A stretch of 64,000 nt of DNA from Pacificimonas sp963710205 (GTDB lineage Bacteria; Pseudomonadota; Alphaproteobacteria; Sphingomonadales; Sphingomonadaceae), in NCBI GenBank assembly GCA_963710205.1, contig CAVPZG010000005.1, positions 1 to 64,000 of the forward strand, read 5' to 3'. Under the pieces are notes generated by a model. The model made no database searches, was not told where the DNA came from, and saw nothing but the letters and a program-made list of their open reading frames with translations. Of the stretch, positions 36,506 through 44,982 are shown piece by piece. The translations under genes were made by a program, and so were the position numbers. How positions within the stretch are numbered: the first letter of the stretch is position 1; each line of letters begins with the position of its first letter.

Positions 36506-37327
36506 ATGATGGCAATCCAATTTTCAACTCTGCTTGGCGGTAGCGCGGCCATTGCCCTGATGCTGGCTGCCGCGCCTGCGGCAGCCGCGCCGGGCGACCG
36601 GGGCAGCCGCGCCGGCGAGGTTCGCGGCGAAACGCGCATGGAGCGCCGTGCAGAACGGCTGGAACGACGCGGCGACCGGCGCGAGAGCCGGGTCGAACGA
36701 CGTGCTGAACGGATAGAGGACCGCGCCCGCGAGCTGCGCCAGGTCGATCGCAGGCTGGATCGCCGCGAGGATCGCCTAAAGGACCGCGCCCGCGACATCC
36801 GCCGTGCGGACCAGCGCCTTGATCGCCGGGATGCGCGTCTGGACAGGCGCGAGCATCGCTATGACCACCGCGCCAGGGGCACGGTCCCCGCATATCGCGT
36901 GGATGGGCGCTATGATCGCCGCGCACAGCACCACCGCCCCCGCGTGGTCGTGCGCCCGCGCGTGAATTACGTCTATCGTCCGCATTTCTGGAATATCGGT
37001 TTTCGCGGCTGGGACGACCGGTATCGCACATTTGATTACAGCCGCCATTACCGTGCCGGATATGGCTATTACGGCCCGGTCACGTCATCAGGCTGGCGCG
37101 TCCTCTACCCCTGGCTGCGCGACGATGCGGCGGCGCGGCACTGGGTCATGTGGCGCTATGACGTCAATCGCAACGGCCGTCTGGGGAGTTCGGAAGCGCG
37201 CCGCGCCAACGATGCCTTCAATCGTCTCGCGGATTATGACCGGGACGGCTATCTCTCGCGCTGGGAGATTGACGACGCGCTCGAGGAGATGCGCGATGAA
37301 TATCGCTACTCCTACGCGCGCGGCTGA
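36506..37327 (+). CDS. Secreted Arg-rich protein with paired EF-hands
   Basis: This protein of about 273 residues has a signal peptide (MMAIQFSTLLGGSAAIALMLAAAP, cut near AAAAPG). A long Arg/Glu/Asp-rich coiled region (about 35-125) has repeats such as RRDARLDRREHR. A Tyr/Arg-rich middle part contains several Trp. The C-terminal part has two EF-hand loops, DVNRNGRLGSSE (about 223-234) and DYDRDGYLSRWE (about 243-254), each with Asp/Asn at the calcium positions. ATG 36506 has GGGAG 5 bases upstream. ATG 36491 is an alternative. The function is unknown. A calcium-dependent envelope protein is the natural guess. Confidence 0.75.
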   Translation: MMAIQFSTLLGGSAAIALMLAAAPAAAAPGDRGSRAGEVRGETRMERRAERLERRGDRRESRVERRAERIEDRARELRQVDRRLDRREDRLKDRARDIRRADQRLDRRDARLDRREHRYDHRARGTVPAYRVDGRYDRRAQHHRPRVVVRPRVNYVYRPHFWNIGFRGWDDRYRTFDYSRHYRAGYGYYGPVTSSGWRVLYPWLRDDAAARHWVMWRYDVNRNGRLGSSEARRANDAFNRLADYDRDGYLSRWEIDDALEEMRDEYRYSYARG

Positions 37328-39352
37328 CTAGCCCCGGTCGTTCTTTCCCAGATACCAGCTGAGGCGGGCCTCCTGAGGTCCGCCTCTTCTGTTGGCGGGT
37401 TCCAGCTGATCGTAAATGACCGCGTTCTCGAGGACGTTCCGAACATAGGTGCGCGTCTCATCGAAGGGAATATCCTCGATCCATTCGAGGACATCGACGC
37501 CTGACATGCGAGGATCACCATTGCGTTCGACCCATTTGCGGACGTTGCCCGGACCGGCATTGTAGCTGGCGATGGCAAGCACATGGCTGCCCGCCCAATA
37601 GTCAATCATGTTCGACAAATAGGTCGACCCCAGCGCGATATTATAGCCACGGTCTCGCGTCAGCGCGCCATAATCATAGGACCGGCCCATCTTGCGCGCG
37701 GTTTCCTGCGCGGTGCCGGGCATCAGCTGCATCAGACCGCGCGCGCCTGCGGGACTGACGGCATCCAGCTCGAACTGGCTTTCCTGCCGCGTGATGGCGT
37801 GCACCATCGTCCACATGTGACGCGCCTCTGGCGGCAAGGTCATGCGCCGCCAGCTCAGATCCACAACCGCTTCCGGGCCAGTGGTATCCGCGCCGCGCGT
37901 ATTGAGGACGGCATAGCGTTCATGGCCCCACTGATCGGCGAGGCGTGCGTAAAGCGGCAACTTCTCGGTCGTGAGGTCGTCCGCCAGCGCGGCCAGGAAC
38001 ATCTTCTGTTTGCTGGTATTGCCTTGGCGTCCGTAAATCGTGACAGCCTCGACGCGCGGATCGGCATTCCATGCCGCCAGCGTTGCGGCAGAAGGCTGCG
38101 GCGCAGGATCGATATGGATATCGAGCGGACGTCCCAGCTTTTCATGCGCCAGCTGTCCATAGAAGGTCAGCTCATATTTCGCGGCCTCGTCAAAGAAGGC
38201 GTTTGCTTCCGGGCGGCCTGCGGCTTCCGCCGCGCGGCCCGCCCAGTAAAGCCCGCGCGAACGGGTGGCGGCGAATTTTGCGGCGTTGGAGAAGTTCTGG
38301 AAATGCCGGATCGCGTCTGCCGGCCGGTTCAGGTCATGCAGCGCGACCCAGCCCGCGACCCATTCCAGGCTCGTGAACGTGTCGCGCTCCTTCGCGCCAT
38401 TTTCGATCAGCGGCTGCGAAAAGCTGAGCCCGCCATGTTTCGACGCGATCTGATAGGCGAGTTCATACTGCCGGTCCGCCACGGCAGCCTCCGCAGCCGT
38501 CAGGTGCGCCTGCATCCAGCGGTTCGGGTCTCCAGCGCTGCCAGGGGCGATGCGGGCCTGCGCGAACAGCTGCCGTGCAGCGCCGCTTGCGCCCGTCGCA
38601 CGGTAAAATTGATAGACATCCTCGATGAAACCGGGATGCTGCAGAAGATTGGCTGGCATCGCCGAGATCGCGGCGCGCGCACTCTCGACATCGCCTCCGC
38701 GCTGTGTGCCGCGCTGGATGGTGATGCGGGACGATGTCAACATACGATCGTCCGGACCGAGCAATGACAGCATCGCGGATGCGCCGGTGATATCCTCGCG
38801 CCACAGCATGACGTCGGCGCGGCTGGCATGATCCTCCGCCCGCATCTGGCTGCCGAAACGGTTGAGGAATTCGGCGCGGACCTCGCCGTCCATATAGCCC
38901 GACCGCCACGCTGCGCGGGCTTCCTCGATGGCTTCCTCGCTCTTGCCAGTCGCAAGCAGGGCTTCGGCCTTGCGGAAGCGGGCTTCAGCGGTGATCGGTT
39001 CCGAAACGGCGAAAAAGGCCAGCCGCTCGGCGGCCGGTGTATAGGCGTTGATCGCCGTTTCGCCGCGCTGACGCAGCTCGACCTCGTTGGGAAAGCCCGG
39101 ATGGTCACGCAGGAAGGATGTGATCTCGTAGAGGCTGGGCGAGACAGTGGGACTGAGCAGGCGCTCCCACTGCGTCACGACATAAGCGGCGGGAACCGCG
39201 TGCTGGGAAACGGCGGCGGGAGGCGGCGGTGCGGGGCTGGTCTGCAGCATGGCCATCACCGGTACGCTGAGCGCGACTGCGCCAAGGCCTCCGCCCAGAA
39301 GCAGCCGGGCCGGAAGACGGGAAGGGGTGGACATGCGCTTTGTCTGGTTCAT
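37328..39352 (-). CDS. slt: Soluble lytic murein transglycosylase (Slt-like)
   Basis: This 674-residue periplasmic protein has an N-terminal membrane segment or signal (ARLLLGGGLGAVALSVPVMAML). A long helical superhelix (about 60-490) is like the Slt70 doughnut. The SLT domain contains TRQESQFELDAVSPAGARG, with the catalytic Glu near 523, then LMQLMPGTAQE and IASYNAGPGNVRKW. It cleaves the MurNAc-GlcNAc bond, leaving 1,6-anhydro ends. The start is uncertain: ATG 39352, 39334 and 39364 and GTG 39397 are all in frame, and 39352 or 39334 keeps the signal peptide compact. It is divergent from dapA. Confidence 0.87.
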   Translation of the reverse strand: MNQTKRMSTPSRLPARLLLGGGLGAVALSVPVMAMLQTSPAPPPPAAVSQHAVPAAYVVTQWERLLSPTVSPSLYEITSFLRDHPGFPNEVELRQRGETAINAYTPAAERLAFFAVSEPITAEARFRKAEALLATGKSEEAIEEARAAWRSGYMDGEVRAEFLNRFGSQMRAEDHASRADVMLWREDITGASAMLSLLGPDDRMLTSSRITIQRGTQRGGDVESARAAISAMPANLLQHPGFIEDVYQFYRATGASGAARQLFAQARIAPGSAGDPNRWMQAHLTAAEAAVADRQYELAYQIASKHGGLSFSQPLIENGAKERDTFTSLEWVAGWVALHDLNRPADAIRHFQNFSNAAKFAATRSRGLYWAGRAAEAAGRPEANAFFDEAAKYELTFYGQLAHEKLGRPLDIHIDPAPQPSAATLAAWNADPRVEAVTIYGRQGNTSKQKMFLAALADDLTTEKLPLYARLADQWGHERYAVLNTRGADTTGPEAVVDLSWRRMTLPPEARHMWTMVHAITRQESQFELDAVSPAGARGLMQLMPGTAQETARKMGRSYDYGALTRDRGYNIALGSTYLSNMIDYWAGSHVLAIASYNAGPGNVRKWVERNGDPRMSGVDVLEWIEDIPFDETRTYVRNVLENAVIYDQLEPANRRGGPQEARLSWYLGKNDRG

Positions 39353-39445
39353 AGAGCCGGTCATATACCTATATGCGTTTATATTGTAAGAATTCACCCG
39401 TCATGAACGCATGACAAGACGAAAAGTTGGAGCCGACAGGTGTTT

Positions 39446-40324
39446 ATGAAATTTTCCGGTTCCATGCCCGCACTTGTGACCCCCTTCACCGGCGGCGATG
39501 TCGACTGGAAGGCTCTGGAAACGCTCGTGGAATGGCAGCTGGCGGAGGGGTCGCACGGGCTTGTCCCGTGCGGGACGACCGGCGAGTCTCCGACGCTGAG
39601 CATCGACGAGCATCACGCCGTGGTGAAGCGGGTTGTCGAGATCGTCGCAGGGCGCGTTCCGGTGATCGCAGGCGCGGGCTCGAATGACACGTCGGTCGCC
39701 TGCATGCATGTGCGCGAGGCACGGAAGGCGGGCGCTGATGCCGTCCTTGTCATCACCCCCTATTATAATAAGCCGAACCAGGAGGGCATCTACCGGCACT
39801 TCCGTGCCGTGGCCGACGCGGGCGAGCTGCCGGTCATTCTCTACAACGTGCCGGGCCGCACTGTCGCGGATGTGCTCCCGGAAACCGTGGCGCGGCTGGC
39901 GCAGGTCGAGAACATCGCCGGTATCAAGGACGCATCCGGCGATGTCGCGCGTGTGGTTCAGGCGCGCGTCGAATGTCCCGAGGATTTCTGCATCCTGTCC
40001 GGCGCGGACGAGCTGTCGCTGGGCATCATGGCCTGCGGCGGCAATGGCGCCATCTCCGTGACGGCCAATGTCGCGCCGCGCCTCTGCGCGCAGTTCATGG
40101 ATGCCTGTCTGCAGGCGCGCTGGGCCGATGCCCGCGCGCTTGGAGAGCGGCTGCACAAGCTCCACCTCGCCATGTTCGCCAGCCCGAGTCCTGGCCCGGC
40201 GAAATATGCCATGCACAGGATGGGGAACCTGCCCGACCCCGAAATCCGCCTCCCGATCGTCCCTTCGACGGCGGAAGAGCGGAAAATGGTCGATGCGGCA
40301 CTAGAATTTGCCGGACTGGTCTGA
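39446..40324 (+). CDS. dapA: DapA, 4-hydroxy-tetrahydrodipicolinate synthase
   Basis: DapA condenses pyruvate with aspartate semialdehyde in the lysine and peptidoglycan (DAP) pathway. This 292-residue TIM-barrel protein has GTTGES (43-48), Tyr133 in YNVPGRT and the Schiff-base Lys161 in GIKDASGD. ATG 39446 has AGG 5 bases upstream and aligns with the family. An in-frame GTG at 39440 would add two residues. Its stop overlaps the smpB start (TGATG). The partner enzyme asd is also in the window but far away. Confidence 0.95.
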   Translation: MKFSGSMPALVTPFTGGDVDWKALETLVEWQLAEGSHGLVPCGTTGESPTLSIDEHHAVVKRVVEIVAGRVPVIAGAGSNDTSVACMHVREARKAGADAVLVITPYYNKPNQEGIYRHFRAVADAGELPVILYNVPGRTVADVLPETVARLAQVENIAGIKDASGDVARVVQARVECPEDFCILSGADELSLGIMACGGNGAISVTANVAPRLCAQFMDACLQARWADARALGERLHKLHLAMFASPSPGPAKYAMHRMGNLPDPEIRLPIVPSTAEERKMVDAALEFAGLV

Positions 40325-40794
40325 TGTCCGTCGCTGCCGACAAGCACCGCATGATCGCGGAAAACCGCAAGGCACGGTTTGAATTTCACATAGAGGATGT
40401 GTTCGAGGCGGGAATTGTGCTGCAGGGAACCGAAGTAAAATCGCTTCGGACCGGCAATTCGACCATTGGCGAAAGCTATGCCGAGGTCCGCGACGACGAG
40501 GCGTGGCTGGTGAATGCGAACATCCCGGAATATTCGCACGGCAACCGCCAGAATCACGAAGCCAAGCGTCCGCGCAAGCTGCTCCTGAAGCGTCGGCAGA
40601 TCGACCGGCTGGCGGGGGCGATCCAGCGGCAGGGCATGACGCTTGTGCCGCTCAGCATGTATTTCGACTCGTCCGGGCGGGCGAAGGTCGAACTGGCGCT
40701 CGCCAAGGGCAAGCAGCTGCATGACAAGCGCGCGACGCAGAAGGATCGTGACTGGAAACGCGACAAGGCGCGCCTGATGCGGGAAAAGGGCTGA
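40324..40794 (+). CDS. smpB: SmpB, tmRNA-binding protein
   Basis: SmpB binds tmRNA and brings it to stalled ribosomes for trans-translation. This 156-residue protein has the SmpB signature ENRKARFEFHIEDVFEAGIVLQGTEVKSLR with NSTIGESYAEV, then HGNRQNHEAKRPRKLLL and a basic C-terminal tail (DKRATQKDRDWKRDKARLM) that acts as the codon-anticodon mimic. It overlaps dapA by one base (TGATG), so it is translationally coupled. The tmRNA gene itself was not found in the window. Confidence 0.96.
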   Translation: MSVAADKHRMIAENRKARFEFHIEDVFEAGIVLQGTEVKSLRTGNSTIGESYAEVRDDEAWLVNANIPEYSHGNRQNHEAKRPRKLLLKRRQIDRLAGAIQRQGMTLVPLSMYFDSSGRAKVELALAKGKQLHDKRATQKDRDWKRDKARLMREKG

Positions 40795-40929
40795 GGCGCG
40801 AAAAATGCGGATGACTGTGATTCAGATCATGCGTCATTCACGCGCGGATATGGTAAAGGGCGGGCCGGTTTCATATTTTGGTGACCTACAGCTGGCATGG
40901 TGCCGGTCCGTGCAACAGGAGGACGGTTT

Positions 40930-41463
40930 TTGACGCCCGCGAAGCGCGCTGCGCTCTGGATAAAACGATATGCGCCCACGCGGGAAGCGCTGGCGGGAAG
41001 CCGCTGGCTCAGTCCGGTTGCGCATTATATCGGCAATCCGAACGTGTGGCATTTCAACCGTCACAGCGTCGCCCGGGGCGTTGCGCTGGGGCTGTTCCTG
41101 GGATTTGCGATCCCTATCGGCTTTCAGATCATTCTGGCCGCCCTGGTGGCGGTTTCGGCGCGCGCCAACATTGCCGCGACGGCTCTTTTTACCTCGGTTT
41201 CCAACCCGGTCTCCGTCGTGATCATCTATCCCGCGACGATCAAGGTCGGTGACTGGCTGCTGGGCCATGACACGACGATCATCCGGGAGGGAATCACGGT
41301 CACGGATCTGGTCAAGGAAGTGCCGGTTCCCTGGATCGTCGGAGGCGTGTTCCTGGGCACGATTTCGGCGGCGGTGGGTTTTCTGACCATCAATTTCCTG
41401 TGGCGGTACTGGGTCGCGCGCCGCTGGCGGACGCGGCTTGCGAGAACGCGCCGCTCAGCCTAA
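40930..41463 (+). CDS. DUF2062 membrane protein
   Basis: This protein of about 177 residues has the DUF2062 pattern RHSVARGVALGLFLGFAIPIGFQI and then ALFTSVSNPVSVVIIYP. Two or three membrane segments span about 48-95 and 135-160. The family is common in Gram-negative bacteria and its role is unknown. A TTG start at 40930 is chosen because AGGAGG (40917-40922) lies exactly 7 bases upstream, the best ribosome site in the neighbourhood. An in-frame ATG at 40897 would bury that site inside the gene. It is followed after 9 bases by the YedY-like gene. Confidence 0.82.
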   Translation: MTPAKRAALWIKRYAPTREALAGSRWLSPVAHYIGNPNVWHFNRHSVARGVALGLFLGFAIPIGFQIILAALVAVSARANIAATALFTSVSNPVSVVIIYPATIKVGDWLLGHDTTIIREGITVTDLVKEVPVPWIVGGVFLGTISAAVGFLTINFLWRYWVARRWRTRLARTRRSA

Positions 41464-41472
41464 TTCCGGCCG

Positions 41473-42120
41473 ATGAGCGACGGATATAAAGCGAAACTGA
41501 TCGAGACCAAGCAGGCATGGGCGCGCGCTGGCCGTTTGCTGACTGGAAAAACGGGCGAACATGGTGTCGACCGTTTGCCGCCGGGTCAGAAACTCGTCGA
41601 GAACTGGCCGGTTCTCGATCTCGGCATCCAGCCCGATATACCGCGTGCCGACTGGCGGCTGAAGGTGGACGGCCTTGTCTCGAATGAACTCACGCTGGGC
41701 TGGGACGCGCTGATCGCAGAGCCGCAGGTCGAGATGGTCAGCGACATTCACTGCGTCACGCAGTGGTCGCGCTATGACAATCGCTGGACCGGGGTGACCA
41801 CACGGCATCTGGCGGAGATGGCGGGTGTGCTGGACAGCGCGACCCATGTCCTCCTGTCGAGCTATGACGGCTATACGACAAACCTCAGGATCGCTGACTT
41901 CCTGGACGAGGACTGCCTCCTCGCACATGCCCATGACGGTGAGCAGATCAGCCGCGAGCATGGCGGTCCGGTCCGTCTGGTGGTTCCGCGCTATTATTTC
42001 TGGAAAAGCCCCAAATGGCTGAAGCGGATCACCTTCGCTGATGCCGACAAGCCGGGTTTCTGGGAGGATCGCGGCTATCACAATGTCGGCGACCCCTGGA
42101 AGGAAGAGCGTTACGAATAG
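41473..42120 (+). CDS. Molybdopterin-dependent oxidoreductase, sulfite-oxidase fold (YedY-like), without export signal
   Basis: This 215-residue oxidoreductase molybdopterin-binding domain has Cys in SDIHCVTQWSRYDNRW, the expected molybdenum ligand. THVLLSSYDGYTTNL and GGPVRLVVPRYYFWKSPKWLKRI follow. MsrP/YedY proteins are periplasmic and Tat-exported. This one starts MSDGYKAKLIETK, with no twin-arginine signal, so it is likely cytoplasmic. Substrate and electron partner are unknown. The start is 9 bases after the DUF2062 stop. Confidence 0.83.
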   Translation: MSDGYKAKLIETKQAWARAGRLLTGKTGEHGVDRLPPGQKLVENWPVLDLGIQPDIPRADWRLKVDGLVSNELTLGWDALIAEPQVEMVSDIHCVTQWSRYDNRWTGVTTRHLAEMAGVLDSATHVLLSSYDGYTTNLRIADFLDEDCLLAHAHDGEQISREHGGPVRLVVPRYYFWKSPKWLKRITFADADKPGFWEDRGYHNVGDPWKEERYE

Positions 42121-42163
42121 CGGGCTTGCGTTGGTACGCGATTCGCGCCACATGGCGCGCAGT

Positions 42164-42241
<78 letters not shown>

Positions 42242-42406
42242 CCTACATCTTCCCGGTCTTCCGGTATCCGACCGACGATCATGTCGGCACGCGGATTTCC
42301 GCCGCGTGGTCCCGCTATGCGAAAAAATGTCTGACCAGTCGAAAGCGCGCAATGGCCGCTGGCGACACAGCTTAATTCGTTGTTTTTTCTTGCCTGGCCG
42401 AAACGA

Positions 42407-42427
42407 CAGGGTCATTAAGAGACCCTG
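42407..42427. promoter_or_regulatory. 21-bp palindrome upstream of the MarR-like regulator
   Basis: CAGGGTC (42407-42413), spacer ATTAAGA, GACCCTG (42421-42427) is a perfect 7-bp inverted repeat 84 bases before the regulator gene. MarR-type proteins bind palindromes of about this size, often their own promoter. The link to this gene is inference. No T-run follows, so it is not a terminator. Confidence 0.35.
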
Positions 42428-42511
42428 ATGCGTCCATATTGAACCTGATTTCTTGCCGAATGATTTTGCCGATATGCGCGTTTTTTCTTAAAGCCTTGCG
42501 GAAACGAAACG

Positions 42512-43384
42512 ATGTCGGATTCACTCCAGTACAAATCCCGCAGGATCAAGCTGCTCCTTGCCCTGTCCGAGAAATACCGCATTCAAATTGGCGAATTTTT
42601 GCATGACTGGGAGATCGGCTATGCGGAAATGGATCCAGAGATCATGTTCGGCAAGGACGGTGTCGAACCGCTGGCTGGATCCGTCCCAATCCTGATCGAG
42701 ATCAATGCCGCCATATTGGAACTGGGCTGGCAGCATATCCGGTCTGTCATCGTCCGGCTGGCAAAGCGGGGGCGGGTTATTGCCGTTCTGGACGCAGCTT
42801 TATTGGACGGAATTGTCCCCCTTATGGATGTTCCCCATGTCGAATTCCTGGTCTGGCCGGGCGACAAGGAGGAACTGATGCAGGCACTGCAATCCATTGA
42901 TCTGTCCGAACGTGTCGCGGAACAGCTGAGGCACGAGGGGCAGGTCGACATCGACAATCTGCGCAGTGAGGTTGAGCGCATTGCCAACGCGCTGGCAACA
43001 CTGGTGGAAAAACCCCATGCCGCCCTGCCGGTGCAGGCGGGCGGGATCCGTACGTCACGCGAAAGCGGGCGGCTTATTCGCGGCCTGATCCAGCAGAGAC
43101 GCGCCCGCGCCAGCTTTTTCCCGTCGGAGCTGTTTGCCGATCCCGCCTGGGACATCCTGCTGGACCTTGCCGCCGCGCGGCATGAGGGCAAGCAGGTTTC
43201 GATCTCCAGCCTGTGTATTGCCGCCGCCGTTCCCACAACGACAGGTCTTCGCTGGATCAAGGCACTGACGGAGGCAGGTCTGCTGGAGCGTGAATCCGAT
43301 CCCGAGGATGGCAGGCGGAGTTTCATAACGCTGACCGAGCGAACCGCGAAGCAGATGGAACGCTATCTGGACGCGCTAAGCTGA
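42512..43384 (+). CDS. MarR-like winged-helix regulator with N-terminal receiver-like domain
   Basis: This 290-residue protein has a C-terminal part (about 190-285) that reads as a MarR-type winged helix: SELFADPAWDILLDLAAARHEGKQVSISSLCIAAAVPTTT supplies the recognition-helix region. ALTEAGLLERESDPEDGRRSFITLTE is the wing, typical of MarR. The N-terminal part (about 1-140) contains VPILIEINAAILELG and VLDAALLDGIVPLMD and could be a degenerate response-receiver-like fold. No phosphoacceptor Asp is certain. A helical linker joins the two. It is the first gene after the tRNA. Its targets are unknown. Confidence 0.75.
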   Translation: MSDSLQYKSRRIKLLLALSEKYRIQIGEFLHDWEIGYAEMDPEIMFGKDGVEPLAGSVPILIEINAAILELGWQHIRSVIVRLAKRGRVIAVLDAALLDGIVPLMDVPHVEFLVWPGDKEELMQALQSIDLSERVAEQLRHEGQVDIDNLRSEVERIANALATLVEKPHAALPVQAGGIRTSRESGRLIRGLIQQRRARASFFPSELFADPAWDILLDLAAARHEGKQVSISSLCIAAAVPTTTGLRWIKALTEAGLLERESDPEDGRRSFITLTERTAKQMERYLDALS

Positions 43385-43392
43385 ATCGGGCT

Positions 43393-44031
43393 TCAGAACG
43401 GCAGGATTTCGCGCTTCTTCGTGAATTTCAGATAGCCGACATTGGCACCGACACGCCAGCCAACGCCCAGCTTGACCGGCACGACAGCGACTTTGTCGCG
43501 CTGTAGATAATTGGCTGTAAATCCGCCGACGACATAGACTTTTCCCTCGACTGCGGGATAACGGCGGTAGAGGTCTTCGGTGTCGTAAAGGTCGTAGATA
43601 AGGGTAAACACCCGGTTGGCGTCGCCGCCAACATCGAAACCGAGCGATGGCCCGCTCCAGTAGACTTCACGCTCGCCTTCCACCCTGTGATACAGCGTTC
43701 CGGCGCCGTAGCGCAAACCAACGCCGACCGCGCCCGAACCCTCACGTCCGACAATGTAGGCATTGGGCTTGCCGCGATCGTTGACGATGTCCTCGATCAG
43801 TTTCGCGAGACCCTTTGCGCCCTTGCCAAAGGTGCCCTCGGCAGCGGCGACCAGTGCCTTTTCGTCAAAGCCGTCGTCCTCGGTTGCGGTGGGCGCGGTG
43901 TCCTGGGGGGCGGCCGCGTCTGGCGCCGCTGTACCCGGTGCGGGCGGTAGGTCGCCGCGCGTCGTCGCGCAGCCGCCAAGGGCCAGTCCTGCGATCAGAA
44001 GGCCGAACAGGCGTGCCGTCATTGCTGTCAT
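43393..44031 (-). CDS. EipA/DUF1134 family lipoprotein
   Basis: This 212-residue putative lipoprotein has the signal LFGLLIAGLALGGCATTRG, with Cys at the lipobox. An Ala/Pro/Thr linker precedes the DUF1134 domain: GKGAKGLAKLIEDIVNDRGKPNAYIVGREGSGAVGVGLRYG, then WSGPSLGFDVGGDANRVFTLIYDL and DKVAVVPVKLGVGWRVGANVGYL. EipA of Brucella and relatives supports envelope integrity. ATG 44031 has AGGA 8 bases upstream. The reading frame runs upstream to 44085 without a better start. It is convergent with the MarR-like gene. Confidence 0.87.
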   Translation of the reverse strand: MTAMTARLFGLLIAGLALGGCATTRGDLPPAPGTAAPDAAAPQDTAPTATEDDGFDEKALVAAAEGTFGKGAKGLAKLIEDIVNDRGKPNAYIVGREGSGAVGVGLRYGAGTLYHRVEGEREVYWSGPSLGFDVGGDANRVFTLIYDLYDTEDLYRRYPAVEGKVYVVGGFTANYLQRDKVAVVPVKLGVGWRVGANVGYLKFTKKREILPF

Positions 44032-44201
44032 TATGTTGATCCTCTTACGCGAACGTCCCGCGCGTCCCTGCCTAGCGGGCGGCATGACGTCAGATCAACC
44101 GTCCTCGCGGCAGGTGACTTGCGTTCGCAACAGAGTCATGCTCAAACCTCCCAAAAGCGCGAGTCAATGCGTTCACATGATTTTTGGGGAGTCGCGTATC
44201 C

Positions 44202-44978
44202 ATGTCAGTGATGACAGACCTGATTCAGAAGGTGTCGGTCCGAAGCGCGGATGACGTTCGTCCAGCGGCGGAGGCCCTGCATAAGGAATTTGGGCGCAGG
44301 CTGCCCGGCTGGTGGTTCGCGCCGATCGCCAATATTGCGTCCAAGGCGCCCATGATCGACGCCGATGGCGAAATTCTGGCGCTCAGCGTTTTCGGCTTTT
44401 CGGAAGAGACCGAGCAGGCCTGGGAAGAAAGCCGGATTGCGCTTCATTCGCCCCTGCACCGGGCCTGCCGCTATGAGTCCGAGCCATTCTGGGCGAACGA
44501 GGACGGCTTTCACACGGCACAGCACAATCCGTATCTGGACGATATCGACCTCAACAATTTCCAGAAGCGCGCGCAATGCGTCGCTGCGGCGGTCATTCCG
44601 ATTCACCTGCCATTCGGCGTGATCGGCGCGGTCTTTTTCGGACCCAGCGACGAAGAGAAAACCGACCTGTCCGCCGAATTTACCGAGCATGCGGACGAGA
44701 TGAGCGTTTATGCCCACCGACTGATCGCGGGTTACCAGAAGATCATGCGGAAACGGCAATGGCTGCCATCGGACTGCCAGCTGACCAAACGCGAGGTCGA
44801 ATGCCTGCGCTGGGCCAGTATCGGCAAAACCGACAAGGAAATCAGCATGATCCTGTCGCGCAGCCATGCGACGGTGCGGTTCCACATCCAGAATGCCGGT
44901 GAGAAACTGGACGCAGTCAACCGCAGCCAGACCATCTTCAAGGCCGGCCAGCTCGGCTATCTCGGACTGGCCGCCTGA
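44202..44978 (+). CDS. LuxR-type regulator without a nearby synthase (LuxR solo)
   Basis: This 258-residue protein has an N-terminal autoinducer-binding-like domain (about 15-170) and a C-terminal GerE-type helix-turn-helix (about 190-250: LTKREVECLRWASIGKTDKEISMILSRSHATVRFHI). In the ligand region the family's Asp-Pro pair reads Ser-Pro (LHSPLHR), while Trp is kept in EPFWAN, so the AHL headgroup Asp seems to be missing. No luxI-like gene is in the window. ATG 44202 has GGGGAG upstream. It may answer to a different ligand or none. It is convergent with the YpfJ-type gene. Confidence 0.83.
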   Translation: MSVMTDLIQKVSVRSADDVRPAAEALHKEFGRRLPGWWFAPIANIASKAPMIDADGEILALSVFGFSEETEQAWEESRIALHSPLHRACRYESEPFWANEDGFHTAQHNPYLDDIDLNNFQKRAQCVAAAVIPIHLPFGVIGAVFFGPSDEEKTDLSAEFTEHADEMSVYAHRLIAGYQKIMRKRQWLPSDCQLTKREVECLRWASIGKTDKEISMILSRSHATVRFHIQNAGEKLDAVNRSQTIFKAGQLGYLGLAA

Positions 44979-44982
44979 CCCG

